DNA from: Pelecanus crispus
Lineage: Eukaryota > Chordata > Aves > Pelecaniformes > Pelecanidae
DNA: 64,000 bases
Reading direction: 5' to 3'
NCBI RefSeq assembly: GCF_030463565.1
Contig: NC_134643.1
Coordinates: 211,596,583-211,660,582, forward strand
The notes under the pieces were generated by a model. It was not told where the DNA came from, searched no databases, and saw nothing but the letters and a program-made list of their open reading frames with translations. Position numbers and translations under genes: made by a program. The number at the start of each line of letters is the position of its first letter. Positions within the stretch are counted from its first letter, which is position 1. Below are positions 42,925 to 55,325 of the stretch, piece after piece.

Positions 42925-43215
42925 ACGACGTCTAGAGAAATAACTTTTATTAGCTAACACGGCTGAGGGAAAGGGGGGACAAAACTACCAGGCAAACAGA
43001 TGGGAGAAGTGCGCCCGTGAAATAGGGGAACGTTCGACAGAACTTGTGTCGCTAACCGCACGGTAACGTCTCCCTGAACGCGTGGCCGCGCAGAGCGTGT
43101 AATGCGGGAGCGCGTCCTTCCTCGGAAGAAAACTGGGCAATTTCTACCTGAACTCGTGCAGAGAGAAGGCCACCTCCATTACGGAACCAGAGCAACTAGT
43201 TAGTACTGGTTAGAA
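42925..43215 (-). other. CFAP300: CFAP300 3' untranslated region with poly(A) signal
   Basis: Downstream of the CFAP300 stop codon (43218-43216) the minus strand runs about 265 nt to an AATAAA poly(A) signal at 42951-42946. A GT-rich stretch that could serve as the downstream element follows. The cleavage site is therefore estimated near 42930. No other AATAAA is closer to the stop. The 3' UTR ends at the edge of the YAP1 CpG island. Confidence 0.75.
42946..42951 (-). terminator. CFAP300: poly(A) signal of CFAP300
   Basis: AATAAA is read on the minus strand, about 265 nt after the CFAP300 stop codon. A GT-rich stretch and a 7-bp stem (42902-42908 with 42924-42930) follow within 50 nt. Confidence 0.75.
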
Positions 43216-43347
43216 CTAGTTGGTAAATAAGCTTCCACCAAAACAGTGATAGAGAGTATGCACGTGGCGTTTGCAGGGATCCACAACCAAGTAGGCAAAA
43301 GTCTGCTGGTGGCTTTTGCTTGAAGGGTAGCATAGGCCACTGTCATC
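43216..43347 (-). CDS. CFAP300: CFAP300 terminal coding exon
   Basis: CFAP300 (C11orf70, DUF4498) is a cytoplasmic factor for assembling outer and inner dynein arms of motile cilia. Loss of the human gene causes primary ciliary dyskinesia. This last exon starts after the acceptor CCCTCAG in phase 0. It encodes DDSGLCYPSSKSHQQTF, then AYLVVDPCKRHVHTLYHCFG and a short tail SLFTN, before a TAG stop at 43218-43216. The CYPS-K-x-H-x-QTF and VDPxxRHxHxLYHC patterns match the mammalian C-terminus, and only the last four or five residues differ. The exon is 132 nt (43 residues plus stop). It was recognised by homology, being too short to stand out as an ORF. Confidence 0.95.
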   Translation of the reverse strand, partial: DDSGLCYPSSKSHQQTFAYLVVDPCKRHVHTLYHCFGGSLFTN

Positions 43348-46300
43348 CTGAGGGGAAGTTAAAAAAAAAAAACAGTATTAGCCACAACATGGATACCCAC
43401 GAAAGAATTAATAAACTCTGAATGAAATGTATCACTTTGTTCCGATGGTAACAGTTTGCTTCATGGCAAAATAGAATAAATACACCATAGTTTATTTAAG
43501 CAGCATTATGTCTCCAGGAGGATCCCGACACTATAAAATGCCCAGTGGTTCTGCCTGAATAGTTCCAATAACCTTGAGGTAAATGTAATATTAATATAAA
43601 ATGTAAAATTAAACATGTAAGCATGTATTTACACAATTAGAGCCTAAAATACAGATGATTAAATATACAAGAGTCCAATCATGTTTCCTTTGAAACAGAA
43701 AAAAGAATTAGGGACTCTATATTAATACATAGATAATATAGAACATATATTAATATAGAACATATATTAATACATACATAAAGCTGTTCTATCAGTAATT
43801 CTTTTCCACTTAACATTTGCTAATGCATCTGTTCAGTTTCAAACATTTGCATTTAAGGAAAACCCTCATTATGGCTCTTACTAACAACTTTGAACAGTTA
43901 CTGAAAACAGTTTGTGTGCCAAGCCTCAGAAAGGGTTTGAAGGGAATCTAGGCACCTAGCTCCAAAATCCTCATTCTGAAAAAACATGTTCAGCTGACAG
44001 CCAACACTACAAGAACTGGGCTCTTCGATTTAACATCCTACGTCTGCCCATGTCAATACAAGCTTCACCGTTGACAGGGCAGCACAGCTTGACACACACT
44101 TCAAATCCAGTACAGATCCAGAAGCCAGATGGGGGAATTTTTGAAGGGTTGGGGTTTGGTGTTTTGTTTTTTTTTTTAATGTATTCAGTCTGGTAATTGA
44201 ATGTCTAAAAGATCAACAAATATGTAGCCAATACCTCCTTTCTTTTAAAACACGTAACAAGTTTCCTCCTGCTCCCCAATGCCTTTATACAGTAGTTGAA
44301 GAGATGTAGGTTCTGTTCCCTTTTTTGCCTAAGGGAAATTCCTATATTGCATATATTGTCCATTTTCTCCAGCAAAATTTTAAACTCCTGGATTACAGAC
44401 TATTCCACATTAGAGGCACATCTCTCACATTCTTTTGTTGAAGCTGTCTTCCTTTGCATAAAATAATCCTTTTTTTTGGACCAAGGAAACATGAAAACTG
44501 TAACTTCTCTCAGTGGTTAAGGCAGTCAGCTTAGAAGGAAAAGGTCTGGGTTCCAATTTCTGCTCCAAGGACTATCTGCAAATTTTATCCAGTAGCTGTT
44601 ACTGGCACCTCATTCTCTCTCCTGTTATTTCAAAGAGGATGAACCCCCTACTGTATGTTCTGGTGTCTTCCTTTGAGGGATTATTCAAGACCATAAATCT
44701 AAAATTAAGATAAGCACCACCATAAAGTCATTGTTTAAGACAGGTAGAGATTTGATAATGTTTATTCACAGCATTTTCCAATGGTAGTCAAATGCCACAA
44801 GCTAAAAATAGCATTCTATTTTTAAGCAAAGCAGCATACGAGCCCTGTAGCTCCAATTTTAAGATGCCTAGCTCTCTTCAGGTGTTCTTTAGGGATACAT
44901 GTGTATCGAACACTGGATTCTCAATTGCAGTGAGCAGAGCAAGCTTTAAGATTTTACAGTACTCAGCATCACAATGCCTTTGGCGTTTGATCCAAAAATA
45001 ACCCAAGGTCATGCATGAAAACAGAAAAAAAGCAAGAGAAGACCAAGATCAAGATGTGTTTGCTAGTTAAACTTTTTTCCCATTGCTACTGAAGGTCCCA
45101 CTCCTGCAGTCCTTATGGAATTGACCGATGTCAGTTGGGCTTTTGACTGTTTAAAGGCAGTGTTAGCACACTAAAAATTTATTCAACAACTTGAGAACAA
45201 AAAAGTTACGTTCTGGTGATGAGGCATTTCAAGGAACTCCAGAATATACCAAACATGGTATCAGGAAAATAATAAACATAATCTAATTAAATGAAAAGGG
45301 TCCTTAAATCTATTTTAATTGGTATAAGAAGTCATAAAACCCCTAAAATACTTGAGCATAAAGGGTCTGGAATTTACAGAGACTTGCTCTGCTTTTTAGA
45401 GCAATAGGGTGCATGTACATGAATTAAGAATCATACCGATTCCATCTGCAGTGTGGACTTCGCTTCAGATATGCAGGGGGTGTAATGATTGATTTACCGA
45501 CATCAGAGTAGGATCATTTTATTTTTCTTTGTAGGAACACAGATAATCAGCTGATGATTTAAGAGTACATATGCAGCATAATACAGAAATAAAGATACTG
45601 CTGAACATCTCTAAAAACTGTATCATTTAATCAACAGGTTTTTTAAAAAATGCTTTTTGAATAAACTATGCATTACACTGATTTCTAACATTGCTGTTAG
45701 AACCCCATAGTTGGGGTTCAGGTAAAGAAAGTTCTAAAATACCAGTTAGCATCCAAATACTTGAGCTGTAACATTTCATTATATGCAAGCCCCAAAGCTC
45801 TCAAGAGTATTTGGAGTTCAACAGAGCACTTGGTCACAAGATTGAAAATTATTTCTCTCGTGATACCCAGGTCTATCGAGTTTTGATGCTAAACAGACCT
45901 ACAGACATTTATAACTACACCTTAATACCCTGAAGTATTTATGTCTCTAATAGTGTGCTTTCTCAGATATTGTTTCCAAAACAAGGGCTTCTTAGCCACA
46001 GCTTAAAAACCAAATAAAGAGGAAGGGATGGTGTCAGGATGGCGTTACATAAAGTTCTTAATTCCTGATTCCATTTGTACTTGTGCAAATACACAAGTAT
46101 GTTTATTTGTCCATTTATTAATCCAGCTTGCAAAAATGTGTGTTATTCTAGCTTCTCAGTTGCTCTTCAAGTCACTTTTACCAGAACAGCTGGGTTTTTT
46201 TACTTTATATCAGGCTAAGACGGTCCATCCATTTCTTTCAGATACAAACCAAGAAAACATGGCTTAAAAATTGTCAGCTCAATATTAAGATTATAATAAC

Positions 46301-48022
46301 ACACTCTACAGTTATGAACTCAGAAACTAGCTCTACTGCAGAAAGGTAGTTATCTCCTTGAGAGAAACTTCTCACCACAAGCACAAGACATTTGTGCTCC
46401 AGTAGGTGCCCTTCCTGTAATTTCCAAGTAGAGTTTAAGGAGTTTTGATCCACAGAGCCGTCAAACAACCTAGACATACCTGTTTAAACCCTTCTCTATT
46501 CTGAGAGAAAATTCTTCAGGATGTTCTTTAATGGAAACCAGAATTTCAGAATTCCCCTTCACCTCACAAATTTTCAGAATGTGCATTAAAGCCCAGTTTT
46601 CCCACAAGGCTACAGGGAGGATAGCCTGCTCTGTATTTACACTGGATTTTCTTTTGCCCACCCACTTTTTTGTTTTCAAAAAGTTACCGAAGTTTGTCTC
46701 ATCTTCTCTTTTCTCTTTTCTCTTTTCTTCTTTTCTCTTCTTTTCTCTTTTCTTTTTATCTTTTTTCTTTTTTCTTTCTCTTTTTTCTTTTTTCTTTCTC
46801 TTTTTTCTTTCTCTTTTTTGCTTTTTTCTTTCTCTTTTTTCTTTTCTCTTTCTCTTTTTTCTTTTCTCTTTCTCTTTTTTCTTTTCTCTTTCTCTTTTTT
46901 CTCTTTCTCTTTCTCTTTCTCTTTCTTTTCAATACTGATGCTATTTAATGTATGGCAAAGACAGTTAGGGGAGCTCTTAAGTATCATGCATCTACCTAAA
47001 CATAGAAATCTGCAAAGTTCACATCAATACATTTGATTCAGAGATAGGGAGGAAACAGTAATAACAGAAGAACATCAAGGTACCACGGTTTTGCTTTTTT
47101 AATTTTATTTTTATTACAGTCTGCAGCCTAGTGGAAAGGTAAATTTTGATACACCTATAATGTGCTTATTTTCAAAAACCTTTCAAAAGCCTTTTATGAA
47201 TCACACATAGTACTTAAAAGATTATGACCCACAGATGAACAACTGGGCTATTGGCAACTTACAGGGAAGTTTGTGCAGTCTGAAATGACATCAGCTAGTT
47301 CTTTTGAAAGTGGGTACATTATCTGACATTTAATTATTACATACTCTGGTTACTCAAGAAAAATTTTGAGTAGTTCATCCTACTGTAACAATTAAATGAC
47401 AGATATGCTGAATCTAGCAAACATGCAGCCAGTTCTCAAACTTATCTTGATGGCAAATGTATGATTTTGCAAGAGAAACAGATAGGAATGAGACTTGACA
47501 AGGGAGGGGAAAAGAGGTTAGCAGTCATCTCACCACCCCAACCTTTTTATATACTGAAGTTCCTTGCAGTCTTTACAGAAACAGATGCAATACAAGCTAT
47601 TCAGAAAGCTCTAGCAACATTTCTAAAAACAGAATTATACAGAGTCAAGAGTGGATTCTTAATCCTTACTGCTATCTCAAGTAGATCTAAAACCAGAATT
47701 ACTCAGACCTAAAGAAATTTTTTTTTTCATAAACTAGTTTCTGGATGACTATTATGACTTCAAGTGTAATCCAGTAAACCTATTTTTAGTGACCTACCAA
47801 ATAAAACTTTAGCTGGTGGTTATTGATGAAGAGTTAGTAAAGAGGATGAGAAAGCAGGATGTGATCAGGGAAAGAGTTCATGAATAAAAAATGACAAGAA
47901 CTATGGAAAAATAACACTTTAAAATGGAATATTATGCTTTCTTTGTGTAAATGTCAATTCATTATTTTCATGTTATGCATGTTACTTCCAGTAAAATCCT
48001 GTACCAAAAAATTATTACTTAC
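43348..48022 (-). other. CFAP300: CFAP300 last intron
   Basis: This 4.7-kb intron is mostly AT-rich unique sequence. It contains short AT-rich tandem repeats near 43720-43780, a G/T-rich tract at about 44146-44178, a long pyrimidine microsatellite at 46702-46930, and an exon-like minus-strand ORF at 46470-46679 (see findings). I see no CR1 or LTR in it. Confidence 0.88.
46702..46930 (+). repeat. Polypyrimidine microsatellite (TTTTCTC-type)
   Basis: About 230 bp consist almost only of T and C on the plus strand, built from TTTTCTC, CTTTTT and TCTTTC units, with one or two interruptions. The minus (transcribed) strand is all purine. Homopurine-homopyrimidine tracts of this length can form triplex (H-DNA) structures. 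The several overlapping Phe/Ser/Leu-rich ORFs here are artefacts of the repeat. Confidence 0.95.
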
Positions 48023-48089
48023 ATATGCAGACACTCTGAAGACTGTAGAAATAATACTTATTTCTTTCGTTTCAGGATTCTTTTGAACA
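48023..48089 (-). CDS. CFAP300: CFAP300 penultimate coding exon
   Basis: This 67-nt exon has the acceptor TATTTCAG and donor GTAAGT. One base completes the serine codon started in the previous exon. The reading frame then gives VQKNPETKEISIISTVFRV followed by SAY, matching the mammalian segment of the form VRKNPQTKKI…SSVFKVSAY. It ends exactly at a codon boundary, as the phase-0 last exon requires. It has no start codon or ORF signal of its own and was found by looking for the expected C-terminal segment. Phases on both sides agree, which makes the call strong. Confidence 0.95.
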
Positions 48090-49380
48090 CTGAAATACAG
48101 GGGAATAATACATACTTAATATGTACAGTAAGCACCGATTATTAGACTCCTTTGTTTAATAAATACATTTTTAACATATGCATTTTGTTCTTCCTCAAAT
48201 TTGATCAAGTTCAAATTAATAGTTAAAATTCAACTCATGTCACATTGACCACGAAAAGGTACGTTGACCATTGTTAGAGAACCTGGATATTGACATTTTA
48301 CTGAAAACTACGGAACATATCTAGTCATCTGAGTTGGTTTCACTGTTTTCAGCTACTAAATCACAGCAGTATTACCCAGGCCTAGATGACTCCAATATAC
48401 AGTTTGCATTTTGATAGGTATGAAAAGCTATTCAGCTAAACATCATCTTTGAGAAAAAAACCTGCAAAGTGAACTGCAACTTAATAGAGACTATAAGAAG
48501 TAGCAGCAGTACTGGTGAAGAAATGCAGACTTTAGCTCATTTTTAATTAATATATAATTATAAGTTAGGTTTATTTTTCCTCCTTTGGAATGTTGTATAT
48601 ATATAGACAGCTATGCAACTTAGGATGGTATTAGTTCTGAATTTTTTTATTTCTAGACTGTGTTTGTTGTGAAGGCTACAATTTCTTCCATCACAATTGC
48701 TAACAACACTAAGATATTATTGCAAAGCATCCAGGCACCTCAATGTATTTTAAATTTAAGTGTTTTTAAATGTGTCTTTTTTCCTCAGGTCTGCTTTAAG
48801 TGATGCTTACATTTTTTTATAAATTAGATCATGTAGCTTCTATTAATTTATGTAATTTCACAGATTCCTATTTACGTTAGCTCACTGTGGAGCAGTTGAG
48901 CCTTATAAATTCCAGACTTACACAGTTCCAAGAAATGCATAGCTCAAAACTTGCCTTGTCACAGACAGGTTCAATTCCCGGGAAAGGTCCCAATATAGCC
49001 AAGTTGCTAGAGGATGTGTGTTAAACACAGCCCAGTCATATGCTGTACCAGCTCCAAGCTCTGTGACAGCAGTCCGCTATTACCATTGCTTTTGCAAAGT
49101 TTCTTTTTATAAGAACAAACCAACCCTGAATCAAACAACATCATCTTTGTTGATTCAATCTCTCCAATCAATAAAAGAAATTGACTGTCTAACTGATTTA
49201 ATCTGTAGAGGAATGACACAGACATGTATGAATTAAGCCTATACTGTGCCGTTGATCTTTCCTGTGGTGAGTCAGTAGCGAGGCTTTCTCAGAATTTTTT
49301 GTTGCAACTGACATACTGATATACTCAACCGTGGATTAAGACAGCGTTGCTGAAACTGGTACTGGCCCCAGTTGTCTGCC

Positions 49381-49605
49381 TTACCACCCCTCTAGAGATT
49401 ACTGCCTTCCCAGCAGGGACAGCTCAACTGGTTCATGACTCAGCTTCTGAACCACTGCAGTTTACAGACCAGCATATTAAGATAAACTAACACGGATGTC
49501 AGTTTATGCTAACGTACCCGGCTGTAAACTGCAGCAGTTCAAAAACTGTTTAACCATCTCTGCTGAGAGAGTGACAGCTTTCAGAACAAGGTATAGAGAG
49601 GGTTA
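49381..49605. repeat. Fold-back (inverted-repeat) element, MITE-like
   Basis: Two imperfect inverted arms flank a short centre near 49490. The cores CTGCAGTTTACAG (49455-49467) and CTGTAAACTGCAG (49522-49534) are exact reverse complements. Similarity continues inwards (TAAACT / AGTTTA) and, with gaps, outwards (CAGCAGGGA near 49431 against TCTCTGCTG near 49557). The termini and any target duplication are not clear, so this may be an old MITE or simply a palindrome. Confidence 0.55.
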
Positions 49606-49732
49606 GTGGGGTTAGCACTTTCTACCATATCACCACCCCCACAAGCTACAGTTGTATTTAAGTTACTCTGGCTTCATATTCTTTTGTCTGAAAACAATGT
49701 TTTCAACTTCTGGTTTCTTAATTTTTATGTTT

Positions 49733-49768
49733 TTTATATATACATACATACATACATACATATATATA
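49733..49768 (+). repeat. TA/TACA microsatellite
   Basis: A simple repeat of TATA, then (TACA)n, then TATATA, in a CFAP300 intron. Confidence 0.9.
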
Positions 49769-52700
49769 GGATACCAAAGTAAGGGGTGACAGAGACTAAG
49801 TCCTCCTATTTATTCCACTGCCTTGAGAAATTTTCCCTTTGTGGTTAGCTTCCCGTAAGTAATTTTTCAGACCAAGTGTTTTTTTCTAGTACTTTGGTTA
49901 ATTTTTAAGGCAAAATAAGATATCTGCCAAAATCAGATGAGATTCTTCCCTTGCTGACTTGAAAGAAACCAGGAGGTTGCCTTTGAGAACCTCGTTTGCT
50001 CTATTTCTTTTTTTTTTCCCCCTAAAAGGTTGTAGAAAAGACTACCTTGTCTTCTTCAAGAGGATATTATTTCCTTAAAAACAGTCTTAATACCCCAATT
50101 TGTTCTTTCAAATTGTTAACTTCTAAACTATTCATTGAATATGGTAGTTCCTTCATCATTTTAACGTGCATCTATTCTCTTTCTATGAAGAACAAATTTC
50201 CTTGTCGTCTCTCAGTTCATTTTGGGTTCTCTTTATATCCTAACCTTACTGGCAATATTTTATTAGGCTTTCCAAACATTAAAAGAACAACTCAACACTT
50301 TCACATAAATTCATTTACTATGGGGGAAAGGGCATGGAGATGGCACAGAAGGAAGGAGAACAATGACTGCAAGATACTACTGCAGCTGTCACCATGGAGA
50401 GACGCTGTCAGAAAAATCAGGGATGAAGTACAGAAGACACTATTTATCAACAAAGATTCATAGATTATATTATAATTAACAAGTTTTTGTCATGTAAACA
50501 TATTCTTTAACTAAACCAAAAATACTACAACAGAGGTTTTGAAATTATTTAGGTTACACCAGATACGACACAACACTAAAATTTTGGATGGATTCAACTG
50601 GTCACAGGCTAATTACTGCTGGATTAGTAACAGACAACAAGTTGTGCATTAATTCATTAGGAAGTAATGATTACTCTTTTTACAAAGGAGAAAATGTCTG
50701 CCATTTAATAGTTGTATTTGGAAGTTCCTACTTGTGTTTGTAAAATACCTAGAGCAGTTAATTTCAAAAGATTATTGCATTCTCTAATAATAAAGCAATA
50801 CACATGGAAATGCTTTAATAAAATGAAAACTCAAACCTTTTGACACTATTTTGAATGCTAGTGCCTTGGAGTTAGAACTCAGGAAGGGCCAGAAGAAAGA
50901 GAAGTGGGGGAAAAGCTCACGATAGGTCTGCACTCCCAGCACTAAAGACACTTTTGTGGAACTCTTCATACCAACGCTCTTTTCCATAAGAAAAACTGTT
51001 ACAGGACCAAACAGTGGTGGTTTATAACTCTATAAGCATATCATGATTAGACTAAGTTCATCTGTGGAGGCTAATTTTTCAATGCACATTAGCTAGCAGC
51101 TAATAATTATTGTACTATCCATTTGTTTTTCACCAAGCCTTCTGAGCCCTCAAGATAGAAAAATTAAAGCTTAAGAAGAGTACAGTTTACAGAATTTTTT
51201 AATACCATTAAAAGTTTTTAATATCACTTTACAAAAAGTAGAAAGTATCTAATGCAACTGCAATCCAAGATGAAAAGAAGCCAGACGGAGGATAGCAGTC
51301 TAGAAAAGAAGAATTTAAAGAGTAGTTGGTTTTCAACAGGAATTTGAAGGTGAACTGTTTGGTAAGCAGAATTTAAGAGACCACTACTCTCATTAGCAAT
51401 TGTCTACTGAAAATAAGAGGCCATAAGGAAGTAATTTTCATTGCTTTATTTTCTGGTGTAATTTGTGCAAAAAATGGATTAAGTAACACAGTGCACAGCA
51501 TGCACTAGAAATTAGAAATTAAGTCAAGACTGTGGCATGAGTGTCCCTCTTCAGAGCTGCATTGCTTACCCTTTCACTGTTTTTCTCTCTTAAGATGGTG
51601 GTAACAAAACAGCAACATCGTTTTGGATAAACTGGAGGCAGGGGGAAATGAGACAAAGCAGGAGACAACAAAGATTGTGAAGGGGGAGGGAAAGTCTGAA
51701 ATGTCAAGATCAAAAGCTTTTCTCATGGGACCGACAGAGAACTTAATGTCAAAGGAGCAAGATAGAAGATTTAGTTAAATGATGAGTTTCTTTTTCAACT
51801 GCTAGTCAGTGTTAATGCCAGCTCCACTGTCAGTGAGAAACCAGCAGACATTTACAGGCACAGACATGGAGAGACACATGGTAGATAAATATTGAAGATC
51901 AGTTACATCATATAAACTGAGTAGATGTGCTTCAAAACTTTGGAGGATAGACAGCAAGCTGCCAACTGGTTTAAAAAAAAAAAAAAACAAACAAAAAAAC
52001 CCCAAACACCCACACACCAAAAAACAGAGGAAAGGATCTTGAAATATTTTCTCCTGATATTGTATAAAGGACAGAAGTAGCACACTAGAGAAAAATCACA
52101 GAAATATATAAAGGGCTGATAGGGAACAGGTTGAGGGTACAGAAAAAAGCAAACCTTGAAAACAGGATGAAACTGTGGGGAAGATTTTGCCAGATACTTT
52201 TTTTTTTTTTTTTTTTAAGAACTACTTAACTACTTTTTTTTAAAGAACATCCTTATCAAATTTTACACAGGAAAAGGAAAAAGAAGGGGAAAAGGTTTAA
52301 GGAGATAGGAAGGTAAAGAAAAGGAGTGGCTTAGAACAAAACTTGGACATGTTTAGGAGAAAACAACTCAACAGCATTGGGAAGCAATAAAGTGAAGGGA
52401 CTGACTGGATTTGCGCTTTGTCCTAGGTCAGTTCAACAACACAACAGCAGAAACAGCTGTAGTCAATGCAGAGGCAACTAAGGCCAAGGATTAGAGTATC
52501 AAACAGCTTGTTTCAAGTGCAGAGTGAACAATTTAAAAGAAAAGGGAGGGTAGAGGTGAAGCACTGATGGATCCTTTTATGTCATATTCTGTATTTCTGA
52601 AGAACCCACTTGATTTCTATCTATGTATGATATGAAAATATCAAAACTAATCACACTAATAAGAAAGCTCTGGTGACTAACAACAGCATTCAAAATAATA

Positions 52701-54020
52701 CATGCAGCAATCTAAGTTCATTATTTCTAAAAAATCTTCTTGGAATATTGATAATGATCAATTTCTCTGTTTCAGTGGTTTCTCTAAAAGTATCAGCTGT
52801 TCTACTGCTACTTTAATCATTTATTTTAGATGACCCTGGGAAACAGCACGTGACTAAATCAACTTGCATCCTGAAAAGTACTGACCGTTAGAAAATCTGA
52901 AAGCTGCTTAGAAATTATTAAAGATTTGTAAGCTTCTTTGGTTAAGTATTACAAAAAATTCCAAAACCCAGCCAAATATTTTGTTTTAAATATTTTGTTT
53001 GGATACAGCACTCTATACACAAGTGCTACAGAAGTAAGGAACTATTCAGGTGATTAAGAATCACTGGGTCTAATCCTTTCACTGTATCTTTGTTCAGACA
53101 TATAAATTTCACTCTTAAGTTTATCCAAAGACATTCTAAGAACAGACTTAATGACAAATACATCTTAGGCAATTTTTTTCCAAATATGCTTGTGTATAAT
53201 CTTAAAATAGGAGATGAAATAACAATTGGTCATCACACCATTCCAAATAGAACTGAGAAGGAAGAAAAATATCAATTCCTACTTTAGGCAATTTGAAGCC
53301 TTTGTAGTGTACATTGTAGTGCATTATTTAGCACCCACATTATCAGAGTTCTTATACTATCTCTCATTTCAGAGGTCTGCAGTTGTTTTCCATTGTTCGG
53401 GTTATTGTTCTTTATACTATCCCACAAATACTTACTATGAGTGGCAAAGTATAATATAATATAAAATTTTAGTAATAACATTGATGATCTGCATATTCCC
53501 ATTAGCTTAGCTAGGAATGAGTCTTTGCATAACTGATAACTACAATCCATTTCCCACTAACCAGGAAATGAGAAATTTTGTCAATTGGAGAAGTCAGCAT
53601 ATGGATATATCAAAACGGGGAAAAAAATCACCTGTTTTTTCTGAATTTGAACCTCTGATCAAGCACTTCTAATCTCAAGAAAAAAAATACATAAAATTCC
53701 AAACAATTCCATACACCAGACCTGGTAAAAAATGTGTGTTAGCCCACTGTGTCATGTTAATTGTAAGACAAAAAAAAAAATATGTAATATAAAAAAAGGT
53801 TTTATGTGGGACAGATGCCATTAGAATTGCATATATTTTGCCATTGAACTACTACCATTGTTACACCGTATTTTGAGAGCTGAAGGCAAATAAGGTTGCA
53901 GATTGATTAAATAACAGCCCCATTTTTGAAGCAGTAATGCACAATAAATTTACAGAAATCGACACAAAGTATCTATGCACAGCACATACATATACAATTG
54001 TAAAAAACAGAAACCACTTA

Positions 54021-54251
<231 letters not shown>

Positions 54252-54916
54252 TTAAGTTTATAAACAATGCAACTACTTTGCTGTATGTCAGAGTTTACAT
54301 CCATATAAAATATATGAACTAGGGATGGAAATAAATAAGTACTTAAGTACTTCTCTATAAATCCTTCTTCCAGTGATGCAGTTGTGTTCAAAATGTATAG
54401 ATACAATATAAAGCAGAATCACTGTCAGATGTGTGCCCACAAGACATAAGGGAAGATTTTTCAAGAGTCTTGTTATTGACTGGTTAATTGCTTATCATGA
54501 TAATGAAACAATCAATAATCTGAAAATAATCTAGCTATATTTGGTATGTTGATCACTGCCAATAGGTTTGTCTTTGGTAACTTTGCTTACATTTGCTTTT
54601 TTACTCTTCAGTTTACACAGCTATCTCACATTTGTAAAGAAATCCCAAGGCTCTCCCAGAGGAGATCACTCAAACTCACATCATTCTTTACTGCAGACTC
54701 TAGTGAGCCTTTATCTGTAGCCTGGATAAACCAGACGTGCTATCCAGCTGCCTCCATGCGTCTCACCTGCCTTTTGCTGCAATATTATGTGAACACAGAG
54801 GACTTGCTAGATTAATCCCAACACTGCACACTGTAAGGGTGGACAGGAATTGTAACTCCATATGGCTACAAGATGTTTGAGTCAGACAGCCAAACTGCAG
54901 ATGCTGTGGATGAGAG

Positions 54917-55155
54917 AAGATAGCCTCAAGTTGCATAAGGGGAGGTTTAGATTGGATATTAGGAAAAAATTCTTTACTGAAAGAGTGGTCAAGCATTGGA
55001 ACAGGCTGCCCAGAGAGGTGGTGGAGTCCCCATCCCTGGAGGTGTTCAAAAAAGATGTAGACATGGCACTTTGGGACATGGTTTAGTAGGCACAGTGGTG
55101 TTGGGTTGACGGTTGGACTGATGATCTTAGAGGTCCTTTCCAACCTTAATGATTC
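54917..55155 (+). mobile_element. CR1 LINE 3' fragment, first tail of composite
   Basis: The plus strand encodes the extreme C-terminus of CR1 ORF2 ([20 protein letters not shown], then [14 protein letters not shown]), ends at a TAG near 55084, and continues into a CR1 3' UTR ending CCTTAATGATTCC. It is 5'-truncated at about 54917. It is closely similar to the copy at 16.4-17.1 kb and shares the same unusual sequence after the tail. Confidence 0.9.
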
Positions 55156-55325
55156 CTAGTTTTTACTTTCATCAAAAAATAATCCAGCCACCAAGCCAGG
55201 AAACATGAAATTAATTACTATTTCACCCTTAATTGGTTTAGTGGCGGACTTGGTAGTGTTAGGTTAATGGTTGGACTGGATGATCTTAAACGTCTTTTCC
55301 AACCTAAATGATTCTATGATTCTAT
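55156..55325 (+). mobile_element. Spacer plus second CR1 3' tail of composite
   Basis: A linker of about 80 nt (55156-55234) is followed by a second CR1 3' tail, GTGGCGGACTTGGTAGTGTT…CCTAAATGATTCTATGATTC. The same linker and second tail occur after the CR1 copy at 17.1 kb, although the sequence beyond differs between the two loci. Confidence 0.85.

Noticed and set aside
46531..46948. Phe/Ser-rich ORFs of 92-135 codons as membrane proteins
   Set aside because: They are translations of the T/C microsatellite in several frames.
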